NCBI RefSeq assembly: GCF_017583045.1
Contig: NZ_JAGFBF010000005.1
Span: 372,001-436,000 of the forward strand
DNA: 64,000 bases
DNA from: Leucobacter tardus
Lineage (GTDB): Bacteria > Actinomycetota > Actinomycetes > Actinomycetales > Microbacteriaceae
Direction: 5' to 3'
In this document: piece after piece, positions 1 to 7,801 of the stretch
Position numbering within the stretch: position 1 is the first letter of the stretch
Layout of the letters: the number at the start of each line of letters is the position of its first letter
Notes under the pieces: model-generated
What the model was told of the DNA's origin: nothing
Databases searched by the model: none
The model's input: the letters and a program-made list of their open reading frames with translations, nothing else
Translations under genes and position numbers: made by a program

Positions 1-2
1 GT

Positions 3-704
3 ATGGCAAAAGAGAAGCAGCAGAAGGCGGCGAAGGAGCCCGGTCGCATCAAGCAGATGGTGCAGGTGTACCGCACCACCAAGCAGCACGACCGGAAGCT
101 CCCCCTGCTCATGCTGCTCGCGATCGTGGGGCCGATCCTCGTATCCGTGCTGCTCGCGTTCCTGCTCGGTGGCGGGGTGTTCTCCTGGATCCTCTGGCCG
201 ATTACCGGCATCCTGGTCGGACTCCTCCTGGCGATGATTATCCTCGGTCGGCGCGCCGAGAGTACCGCGTACCGTCAGATCGCCGGTCAGCCCGGCGCCG
301 TCGGTGCCGTCGTTCAGAGTGCGCTCCGCCGGTCCTGGCGCGGTTCCGAGGTGCCGGTGGCCATGAATCGTCAGCAGGATGCCGTCTATCGGGTCGTCGG
401 ACGCGGCGGTGTCGTGCTGATCGGCGAGGGTCCTCAGCAGCGGACGGCGCGCATGATCGCGGAGGAGAAGCGCCGCATCCGACCCGTGCTGCGCAACGTC
501 GAGATCACCGAGCTCTTCGTGGGTCCCGACGCCGACAGCGTGCCGCTGCACAAGTTGTCACGCACGCTCGTCAAGCTCAAGCCGACCCTGCGTCGCGCCG
601 AGGTGCAGGCGGTGCACAATCGCCTCGTCTCCCTGAAGCAGGCGCCCGTCGGAATTCCGAAGGGCATCGATCCGAACAAGATCCGCTCGCAGCGCCCCCG
701 CTAG
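3..704 (+). CDS. DUF4191 family membrane protein
   Basis: This is a 233-residue protein of the DUF4191 family, whose function is not established. The N-terminus is basic and rich in Lys and Gln (residues 1-33). Two hydrophobic segments follow at about 34-55 and 60-82. The C-terminal two thirds are soluble and basic, probably cytoplasmic. The start is the ATG two bases into the window, so its upstream signals cannot be seen. The order DUF4191, RDD, glnA matches Rv2219-Rv2219A-Rv2220 of Mycobacterium tuberculosis, where lipA lies just upstream. That conserved order supports the assignment more than any motif does. Confidence 0.85.
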   Translation: MAKEKQQKAAKEPGRIKQMVQVYRTTKQHDRKLPLLMLLAIVGPILVSVLLAFLLGGGVFSWILWPITGILVGLLLAMIILGRRAESTAYRQIAGQPGAVGAVVQSALRRSWRGSEVPVAMNRQQDAVYRVVGRGGVVLIGEGPQQRTARMIAEEKRRIRPVLRNVEITELFVGPDADSVPLHKLSRTLVKLKPTLRRAEVQAVHNRLVSLKQAPVGIPKGIDPNKIRSQRPR

Positions 705-726
705 ATCTGTACGTGTCGACAGGCTT

Positions 727-1167
727 CTACCAGCGGATGAGGACGGTCCCGGCGATCTTGTCGTGGAAACCGCGCTGATCGGAGTCCCAGACCAGTACCG
801 GGATCACGAGCACCAGGAGCAGGGTGCGCACCAGTGGTCGCCAGATCCCGACCCAGCCGCCGCTGATCGGAACGACGCGGAGTCCGAACACACGGTGGCC
901 GAGGGACCCTCCGATCGTCGGAATGAACACGATCTGCATCAGTGCGAATATCCCGAGCGGCAGGAACGGGTGCGGGTCGCCGCCCGCGACAAGCGCTGCG
1001 ATGACGCCGGCGATCCCCCAGTCGAGCAGAATTGCAAGCGTGCGGCGACCGATACGACCGACCGAACGAGGTCCCTCCGCCGGGAGCCCGAGACGCTCAC
1101 CCGGCCATTCGCTGGGTTCGAGATCTCCGAAGCGCTGCGGTTGGGGAGAATGAGGCATATCCATCAT
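727..1167 (-). CDS. RDD family membrane protein
   Basis: This is a 146-aa integral membrane protein with an RDD-like domain. After a polar N-terminus (about 35 residues) comes RRTLAILLDWGIAG, where the family Arg-Asp motif is partly kept. Hydrophobic segments lie at about 40-60, 68-85 and 110-130. The C-terminus HDKIAGTVLIRW is typical of the family. Start choice: tandem ATG ATG at 1167; the open frame runs much further upstream, but that extension is antisense to glnA. The gene is divergent from glnA and convergent with the DUF4191 gene. Its role is unknown; RDD proteins are suspected transporters or membrane scaffolds. Confidence 0.85.
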   Translation of the reverse strand: MMDMPHSPQPQRFGDLEPSEWPGERLGLPAEGPRSVGRIGRRTLAILLDWGIAGVIAALVAGGDPHPFLPLGIFALMQIVFIPTIGGSLGHRVFGLRVVPISGGWVGIWRPLVRTLLLVLVIPVLVWDSDQRGFHDKIAGTVLIRW

Positions 1168-1175
1168 CCTAGTTT

Positions 1176-1213
1176 GTAACACGCGGGAAACACTCGTCTC
1201 ACCGAACTGAAAC
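1176..1213 (+). promoter_or_regulatory. GlnR-type binding site upstream of glnA1
   Basis: Four 5-mers are spaced exactly six bases apart: GTAAC (1176-1180), GAAAC (1187-1191), CTCAC (1198-1202) and GAAAC (1209-1213). This fits the actinobacterial GlnR pattern gTnAc-n6-GaAAc repeated twice. It ends 65 bp before the glnA start and also lies between glnA and the divergent RDD gene. A plausible -10 (TAGGGT, 1224-1229) lies just downstream. The match is seen directly; binding by GlnR is inferred, and no glnR gene is in this window. Confidence 0.7.
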
Positions 1214-1278
1214 CAGTCTCGCGTAGGGTGGTCATGACCGTTCGGCACCGCCCGAGGTGCACTGGCAATAGGAGCAGC

Positions 1279-2703
1279 ATGTTTCAAACCCCCCAGGAAG
1301 TCATCGATTTCATCAAGGAGACGGACGTCAAGTTTCTCGACGTGCGCTTCACGGATCTCCCCGGTGTGCAGCAGCACTTCAACATTCCGGCCGCTACGGT
1401 CGATCTGGACTTCTTCGAGGTCGGGCAGATGTTCGATGGCTCCTCGATCCGCGGCTTCGCCGGCATCGCCGAGTCCGACCAGCAGCTGATCCCCGATGTG
1501 ACGACCGCGTACCTCGACCAGTTCCGCGCCGAGCGCACGCTGATCATGCTCTTCGACATCTACAACCCGCGCACCGGAGAGATCTATTCGAAGGATCCGC
1601 GCCAGGTGGCCAAGAAGGCTGAGCGCTACCTCACGTCGACCGGCATTGCGGACACCGCGTTCTTCGCTCCCGAAGCCGAGTTCTACATCTTCGACGATGT
1701 GCGCTACGAGACCACCGGCCACCGCACCATGTACGCCATCGACTCGGAAGAGGCGCACTGGAACTCGGCGCGCGAGGAGGAGGGCGGCAACCTCGGTCAC
1801 AAGACCTCGGCCAAGGGCGGGTACTTCCCGGTCTCCCCGGTCGACAAGCAGGCGGACCTGCGCGACGACATCTCGCTTCGGTTGATCGAAGCCGGGCTCG
1901 AGCTCGAACGATCGCACCACGAGGTCGGTGCTCCTGGTCAGGCCGAGATCAACTACCGATTCGACACCATGGTGAGCGCCGCTGATGATGTGCTGAAGTT
2001 CAAGTACATCGTGAAGAACACGGCTGAACTGTGGGGCAAGACGGCGACGTTCATGCCGAAGCCGGTGTTCGGTGACAACGGATCCGGCATGCACACGCAC
2101 ATGTCGCTCTGGAAGAACGGCGAGCCCCTCTTCTACGACGAGAACGGGTACGCGCAGCTCTCCGACACCGCGCGCTGGTTCATCGGCGGAATCCTGAAGC
2201 ACGCCCCCGCGGTCCTCGCGTTCACCAACCCGACCATCAACAGCTACCGCCGTCTGGTGAAGGGATACGAGGCTCCCGTGAACCTCGCGTACTCCGCGGG
2301 CAACCGTTCGGCCGCCGTGCGCATCCCGCTCACGGGATCGAACCCGAAGGCGAAGCGCATCGAGTTCCGGGCTCCGGATGCATCGGGTAACCCGTACCTG
2401 GCCTTCGCGGCGCAGCTCATGGCCGGCCTCGACGGTATCCGCAACCGCATCGAACCGATGGAGCCGATCGACAAGGATCTCTACGAGCTCCCCCCGGAGG
2501 AGGCCAAGAACATTCCTCAGGTCCCTGGCTCGCTGGGCGAGGCGCTCGAGGCGCTCGAGGCCGATCACCAGTTCCTGCTCGAGGGCGATGTGTTCACCGA
2601 AGAGCTCGTGCAGACCTGGATCGAGTACAAGCGGGAGTTCGAGCTGCAGCCGATGGCCGTTCGCGTGCACCCCTTCGAATTCGAGCTCTACTACGGCGTC
2701 TGA
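1279..2703 (+). CDS. glnA: type I glutamine synthetase GlnA1
   Basis: Glutamine synthetase makes glutamine from glutamate, ammonia and ATP in the cytoplasm and is the main ammonium-assimilating enzyme. The protein is 474 aa, normal for the GSI-beta class. Visible signatures are FDGSSIRGF near the N-terminus, the ATP/metal motif [18 protein letters not shown], and the adenylylation loop DLYELPPEE with Tyr402 as the modifiable residue. GlnE, which would modify it, is encoded 21 kb downstream. The ATG at 1279 is chosen because GGAG precedes it (1271-1274) and the protein then begins MFQTPQEV as in homologues; an in-frame GTG at 1228 would add an unrelated 17-residue extension. Expression is likely nitrogen-controlled through the four-part GlnR-type box upstream. 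Confidence 0.98.
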   Translation: MFQTPQEVIDFIKETDVKFLDVRFTDLPGVQQHFNIPAATVDLDFFEVGQMFDGSSIRGFAGIAESDQQLIPDVTTAYLDQFRAERTLIMLFDIYNPRTGEIYSKDPRQVAKKAERYLTSTGIADTAFFAPEAEFYIFDDVRYETTGHRTMYAIDSEEAHWNSAREEEGGNLGHKTSAKGGYFPVSPVDKQADLRDDISLRLIEAGLELERSHHEVGAPGQAEINYRFDTMVSAADDVLKFKYIVKNTAELWGKTATFMPKPVFGDNGSGMHTHMSLWKNGEPLFYDENGYAQLSDTARWFIGGILKHAPAVLAFTNPTINSYRRLVKGYEAPVNLAYSAGNRSAAVRIPLTGSNPKAKRIEFRAPDASGNPYLAFAAQLMAGLDGIRNRIEPMEPIDKDLYELPPEEAKNIPQVPGSLGEALEALEADHQFLLEGDVFTEELVQTWIEYKREFELQPMAVRVHPFEFELYYGV

Positions 2704-2718
2704 ATTCGACAGCGTCTG

Positions 2719-2766
2719 AGTGCGGGCGGGGCGGGTCGGGTCATCTCGATCCGCCCCGCCCGCACT
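2719..2766. terminator. terminator after glnA
   Basis: A perfect inverted repeat (arms GTGCGGGCGGGGCGG at 2720-2734 and its complement at 2751-2765, extended by one A-T pair) forms a 16-bp GC-rich stem with a 16-nt loop. It sits between the convergent glnA and NirK-like genes and touches the stop codon of the latter. It probably serves both strands. Confidence 0.85.
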
Positions 2767-5402
2767 TATTCGTCGCGGACACGCACGATACCGTGGGCCC
2801 CGCGCTCGGCATCGACCATGATGTGCGACACGAACGGAAAGTGTCCTGCTTCCGGGAAGACCAGTTCAACGAAACCGCCATGTGCGGGCTGCAATCCGAG
2901 AGCCTGTGAACCGATGCCGGGAACGCGATCGATCACGAATGCACCTTCGCTCCTTACGCTGTCGAACTGTCCGCCAATGATGTGAAAACTCGATGCCCGG
3001 TTCGGTCCGGCATCCAGTACCCAGAATCGCACTCGCTTCCCGGTCGTGGCCTCGAGCGGGGTGTGATCGTACTGGGTGGCGTGGCCATTGAACACGACCA
3101 GGTCGGGCCGCTCGGACTGCACCGCCTCGATATTTACCTCGCCCCCGTCGTGGCCGCCGAGGTAGTACTCCCCCTGCACGAGCACATAGCTGCGATCCAC
3201 CGAAGGCAGCTCGTTCGGCTCGATCACGACGGCGCCGTACATGCCGTTCGCAATATGAGCAGACATCGGCATCGTCGAGCAGTGGTAGAGCCAGATGCCC
3301 GAGCGCTCCGCGGTGAACGTGTAGGTGAGCTGCTCCCCCGGCGCGATCGTGCGCATCGGTCGATCAGGTGCGAGGGCACCAGCGTGGAAGTCGATCGAGT
3401 GGCCCATGCGTCCGTGATTGACGAGTGTCACCTCGAACGTGTCACCGACCCGACCGTGCAGCACGGGCCCCGGGGCGGTGCCGTTGTACGTCCAGAGGGT
3501 CTGCCAGACTCCGGGAGCGACTTCGAGCCGCGTATCCTCCACTTCGAGCGTCAAACGGTGGGTCGTCGGCCCTCTGGAGGGCAGCGGCGGCAGCACGGCG
3601 TCGTATGGGGCGAAGTCGGCACCCGGTGACGCACTGAAATCGATGGGCTCGGAGCCACCGCCATCGTCGCCGCGCGCGTGCGTGCTCGGCGATCCGCCGT
3701 GCTCCGGGCTGCCTGAGGCGACGATCGTCAGCGCCATGCCCATCTCTCGATGCCCGATGATGGAGCACCATCCCGCGACGTCAGCCGTAATCACCCCGAC
3801 ATCGATGCGCGTCGACTCCCCCGGTGCCAGACGCTCCCCGACCACCCCGTTCTCGAAGACGAGATCGTGGGGCTGCACAGGGTCGGTATTCGTGAGCTCG
3901 ATGACGAGATGCGTTCCGACCGGCACCTCGATCTCCGCGGGCGTGAACCGCATATCGGTCGCCTCGACGCGCTCGGTATGCACGGGCCCGTCGGCAGACC
4001 TGTTGGGCGGCGTGCTCCACCCGAGCGAGACCGGGTCGACTGCAGCGCCGATTGCCGTTACCAGGAGCACGCCCAGCAGGCCGGCGACGGCTTGTCCCGC
4101 CCGGCGACGGGTGAAAGAGCGTTCCGGTCCGGGTCTCGGGATCACGCCCGTATCGGTGATCGAGTGTTTCGCGCGACGCTGCGCACGCATCGCCCGGGGC
4201 ATGACGACGAGAAATGAAGCCATAGCGCCGAGGTACAGCGCGGAAGCCAGCACGCGAATCAGGCTCGAAACCGGGAGTGCGCAGACGATCAGCGCCGTGT
4301 TGACCACGACGACTCTCAGCTGACCCGCGCGGTCGAAGGCCGCGGCGCCGACGCGCACCGGCCCGGGCCCTCCTCCCAGGACGACCGGCACGAGAGCGCT
4401 GAGTGCTCCGAGCATCACCTGTGCCGCGAATCCGGCGACGAGGTACGGCACCGTGGCGTGTACGATCCTCGTGAGGTCCGTCAATCCGCTGTCTGAGGCG
4501 AGAGCGGTCGCACCGCCGATCAGGATCGCGATCACACAGCCCGCCCACCAGGTGAGGGCCGCGCCGACGGAGAGCGCAGCGAACGTGGTCGGTGCGGAGC
4601 CACGGGTGGTACGGACGAGAGAAGCGCCGAGAACGACGAGTCCGGAGAGATAGCACAACAGACCCGCGAGGGCGACCGGGAGCCAGGCGCTCGCGGCTCA
4701 CGCCGCCGCGATGACCACGCCGCCGGTAAGCACGGGGAGCGCGAGAGCGGCGCCATGCGGGGCGCGCTCTTCGGCGCGAGTGCCGAGGATCGTGGGCCAC
4801 AGGGTGACGATGGTGCCGGCCACGGTCAAGCCGATCCAGCCCAGCACATTCACCAGCGCGTGCGCCATCACCCACTGCGGCGGAGCGCCGTCGACCGCAA
4901 GCCACCCGCCCAGGGCGACACCCAGCACGAGCAGCGCAGCGGCGGCGATCGAATAGTGAACGGTGTGTCCGAAGCGTCCCGCAAGACTTCGCCGCGCGCG
5001 CAGCACCAGGCTCGCACCGTGCCAGCTCGCGGCTACGGCGATCAGTGTCGCTCCGGTGATGGTGAGCATCCAGAGCACTGTCGGCACGCCGATCATCACG
5101 AGCGAGGCACCGGTATTGGCGAGTACCAGGCGGAGGTTCTGTGCGCGCCGCTCGCGACGCGTGGCGGCGCTGCGCAAGAGGGCGAACGAGAAGTACTGAC
5201 TCCAGACGAGGATCGCGTGGGTGACGGCCCCCAGCAGAGTCAGGTGGATCATGAGCCAGCGCGGAGCGGGCACCCATCGGTGCGCGAAGGCCGCGATGAC
5301 GACGATCAACAGCCACAGCACCGTCGGAACATCGCGCATCACCCAGAACCCGCGCGACGGCGCTCGATCGGAGCTTTCAGGATTGGTCGATAGTCGATTC
5401 AC
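2766..5402 (-). pseudogene. NirK-like membrane multicopper protein, interrupted by in-frame TGA
   Basis: One reading frame of 878 codons is split by a single TGA at 4700-4698 (codon 235), with no frameshift. The N-terminal part (234 aa, from GTG 5402 behind AAGGAAG) is polytopic membrane with conserved His residues (IHLTLLGAVTHA, VMAHALVNVLGW). After the stop come more membrane segments, then a cupredoxin with a Cys-His-Met copper site (WCSIIGHREMGM). The last part is a two-cupredoxin NirK-like region with SIDFHAG, LYHCSTMPMSAHIANGMYG and FHIIGGQFD, which match copper ligand segments of nitrite reductases. An intact form would reduce nitrite to NO or act as a multicopper oxidase. Its position beside narK and narGHJI supports nitrite reduction. 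A TTG at 4658 could start a downstream fragment, but that would begin inside the membrane domain. The TGA may be a real mutation or an assembly error. Confidence 0.75.
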
Positions 5403-5609
5403 GATCGTCAGGTCTTCCTTACCTGGTACACGGGGCGACCGAGCCCATCTCGGCGACTCATGACCCGCCGCCGCTGCCGTGGCAGTCGCGCGTGCGACGT
5501 GAAGGTCGGCGTCGCGCGCACCATGCGAATCAGGGCTGAGATCTCGGGCGCATCGGCAGTCGCTGTGCCGCCGAGACGACCGTCGCGTCGAGCCGCCGTG
5601 CGCCACACG

Positions 5610-5621
5610 TATGATGTCGGT
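5610..5621 (+). promoter_or_regulatory. leaderless promoter of the HTH regulator
   Basis: The -10 hexamer TATGAT (5610-5615) is followed by exactly six bases and then the ATG at 5622. No Shine-Dalgarno sequence precedes the ATG. This is the geometry of a leaderless actinobacterial transcript. No convincing -35 is seen. Confidence 0.55.
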
Positions 5622-6338
5622 ATGCCGAGGCGTGTCGAAGATTTTCGTGGTCTGACTCAGCTCAGCAGGCTGCGATTGCTGCATGCCGTACACGCGGAAC
5701 CGGGTCGCCGGTTGCCCGAGCTCGCTCGCGAGGCCGGCCTGCACGTCAACACGGCGCGAGAGCACCTTCACGTGTTGGAGGACGAGGGTTTCGTGGTCAG
5801 TCGCGCCGTCGCGACCGGCACGCGAGGCCGGCCGCCCGTCGTCTACGATCCCGTCCGATCCTCCGACGAGAACCCGAACGCAGAACGTCGTCTCAAGCAA
5901 TCTCTCCATCGGGGCGACATGCTGCGGCGCATCCGCCCCACGCTCGACCTGAGCGCAGATCTGAACGATGCGGCGCAGCATCAGGTTGATGCGCTCTACG
6001 CTCACCTCGACGAAGTGGGGCTCGAACCTCACTTCGACCCGCAGTCGCTGCAGATTGAGGTGCGCCCGTGCCGCTACCACGAACTCATCAACGAGCACGG
6101 TGAAGTCGTCTGCAGTGTGCATGGGCGTCTGGTGCGTCAGCAACTCGAACAGGTGCCGGGGCCACTCCGCATCGTAGAGGTGCTGCCATTCGTGACACCC
6201 CACGCCTGCCGTGTGACGCTCGCGTCGGGAGGACGCACGGACGAGGCAGAGGAGCACACCTGGATCCCCACCCGACCGCGGCACTCTCGAACGGGCGCGG
6301 CGATTATTGCGGAGGATGAAGCCTCCCCGAGTGCGTGA
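5622..6338 (+). CDS. HTH regulator with cysteine-rich, putative Fe-S sensor domain
   Basis: This is a 238-aa regulator. The N-terminal winged helix (residues about 8-70) reads LTQLSRLRLLHAV, then LARE..LHVNTAREHLHVLEDEGFV, and ends with the wing TGTRGRPPVVYDP. This is the ArsR/SufR-like organisation. The C-terminal domain has RPCRYHELINEHGEVVCSVH and later PHACRV, giving a C-x13-C-x31-C arrangement with a nearby His. Related SufR-like regulators bind an Fe-S cluster through such cysteines, so sensing O2, NO or redox state is plausible. The gene diverges from the NirK-like gene and converges on narK (2-nt gap), so nar/nir control is likely. The start is the ATG at 5622, directly behind a leaderless -10 box; the frame is open further upstream without a start signal. 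Confidence 0.75.
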   Translation: MPRRVEDFRGLTQLSRLRLLHAVHAEPGRRLPELAREAGLHVNTAREHLHVLEDEGFVVSRAVATGTRGRPPVVYDPVRSSDENPNAERRLKQSLHRGDMLRRIRPTLDLSADLNDAAQHQVDALYAHLDEVGLEPHFDPQSLQIEVRPCRYHELINEHGEVVCSVHGRLVRQQLEQVPGPLRIVEVLPFVTPHACRVTLASGGRTDEAEEHTWIPTRPRHSRTGAAIIAEDEASPSA

Positions 6339-6340
6339 CC

Positions 6341-7555
6341 TCATGACGTGCGTGCGGTGCCTCGCAACATTCCGCCGACGACGAGTGCGAGTGCGGCGAC
6401 GAGGACGAGTAGCCACAGCCCGAGCGAATAGGAATTGGATTCCGGATGATACGTCGCCCCCATCACGAGCGGGGGGAAGTACCCGCCGAGACCTCCCGCG
6501 GCAGCGACGACCCCACTGACAGCACCGACCTGCTCGGGCGGTGTCGAGGGGCCGATCCAGGCGAACACGGCCCCCATTCCCAGCCCCATCGCAGCGGCCA
6601 TCGTGATGAACGTCGCGCCCGTGAGCACCCCCTCAGCGGGCTGCTGCCCGACGACGTAGGCCAGTGAAACGATTCCGGCGAGCGAGATCAGGGAGATGAT
6701 CTTCGGGCCGAATCGGTCGGCGAGAACGCCGCCGATCGGGCGGGCGACTACCGCCGCAGCTGCGAAAATCGCGGTGCGCGTACCTGCCCCCACCGGGTCC
6801 ACGTCCTCAGGGTAGATCGTGACGAGGTACTTGGGCAGGAAGGTCGAGAAGGCGACGAACCCGCCGAACACGATGCCGTATAGGAACGACATCTCCCACG
6901 TCACGCGCAGTTTGAGGGCGCCGACGACCTTCGGCAAGAGGGGGACACGATTCGGTGACCACTGCGGCGACTCCCGCATGAAGCACCAGACGAGCACTGC
7001 CATCGCGAGCAGGGCTCCGGCCACGAGCACGTGCGTCTCGACGAACCCGAGGGCGCCGAGCAGTCGCGGCGTGAGCCACGCGGCGATCGCCGTACCGATC
7101 ATGCCCATGCCGAACACACCGGTGGCGAATCCACGCCGATGCGGCGCGTACCACGCGCCGGCGAACGGCACTCCGACCGCGAACACTGTGCCGGCCACAC
7201 CGAGATATGTGGCCGCCAGGATCAGCAGTGGGTAGCTGCCGATCGTACCGGCGAATGCCACGAGCAACACAGCGGGAATCGAGGCGAGCAAAATCACGGT
7301 GAACATGATGCGGGCGCCGAAACGGTCCGTGAGCGCGCCGGTCACTACGCGCCCCACTGCTCCCACGAGCACTGGGGCGGCGAGCAGCACTGATATCTGT
7401 CCCTCGCTCAGACTCATCCCCTCCGCGTAGAACCGTTGGATCGGGGCAATCAGCATCCATGCCCAGAACCCGAGGGTCGACGCGCAGGTGGCCAGGAGCA
7501 CCTGTACGAACTTCCCCTTCAGTGTGGACGCTTGTGACCGTGTTGTGGTGTTCAT
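6341..7555 (-). CDS. narK: NarK-type nitrate/nitrite transporter (MFS)
   Basis: This is a major facilitator protein of 404 aa with about 12 membrane segments. It is expected to import nitrate or exchange nitrate for nitrite in support of the cytoplasmic-facing NarG. NarK-like features are WAWMLIAPI in the first helix, the loop 2-3 motif GALTDRFGAR, glycine-rich GVAGTVFAVGVPFAGAWY, and a second-half repeat GGVLADRFGPK. The start at 7555 is set by GAAGGAAACG just upstream; earlier codons in frame lack a signal. The gene is divergent from narG with 246 bp between the two starts, so a shared control region is likely. Confidence 0.9.
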   Translation of the reverse strand: MNTTTRSQASTLKGKFVQVLLATCASTLGFWAWMLIAPIQRFYAEGMSLSEGQISVLLAAPVLVGAVGRVVTGALTDRFGARIMFTVILLASIPAVLLVAFAGTIGSYPLLILAATYLGVAGTVFAVGVPFAGAWYAPHRRGFATGVFGMGMIGTAIAAWLTPRLLGALGFVETHVLVAGALLAMAVLVWCFMRESPQWSPNRVPLLPKVVGALKLRVTWEMSFLYGIVFGGFVAFSTFLPKYLVTIYPEDVDPVGAGTRTAIFAAAAVVARPIGGVLADRFGPKIISLISLAGIVSLAYVVGQQPAEGVLTGATFITMAAAMGLGMGAVFAWIGPSTPPEQVGAVSGVVAAAGGLGGYFPPLVMGATYHPESNSYSLGLWLLVLVAALALVVGGMLRGTARTS

Positions 7556-7801
7556 CGTTTCCTTCGCGGGTCGAGCCGGCGCCTCATGACGACGTCTCTC
7601 GGCTACTGGTTTGACCGTAATCGCAGCCGGAAGGGCGGTGAGGGGCGATTGCCCGTGTTTATTCCGCTCCACGCCGATCGTTTCGACGGTTCACGCGAAG
7701 AGACCAGCGGCATCCGCATTAAACACGGTCGAAACGCACACTTTCACGCAACCATCGCCGCAACACTGGACAGACCACTTTCGCTTGCAGAGGAGTCAGC
7801 C
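7556..7801. promoter_or_regulatory. narK/narG divergent control region
   Basis: This 246-bp region separates divergent narK and narG. It holds the narK ribosome site (AAGGA) at one end and the narG site GAGGAG (7790-7795) at the other. A weak FNR-like element TTGAC-CGTA-ATCGC lies at 7611-7624: its first half site is close to TTGAT and the second keeps only ATC. No clear -35/-10 pair was found. The narG reading frame is open through most of this stretch, but coding there is not supported. Confidence 0.4.

Noticed and set aside
1168-2670. Upstream extension of the RDD reading frame through glnA
   Set aside because: Entirely antisense to glnA; the RDD domain starts at 1167.
4698-4700. Selenocysteine at the TGA codon
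   Set aside because: No SECIS-like hairpin was recognised directly after it, and the position is in a membrane segment rather than an active site.
7586-7801. Longer NarG start at the ATG at 7586
   Set aside because: It lies 31 bp from the narK start and the extra residues are unlike NarG; GTG 7802 has a strong ribosome site.
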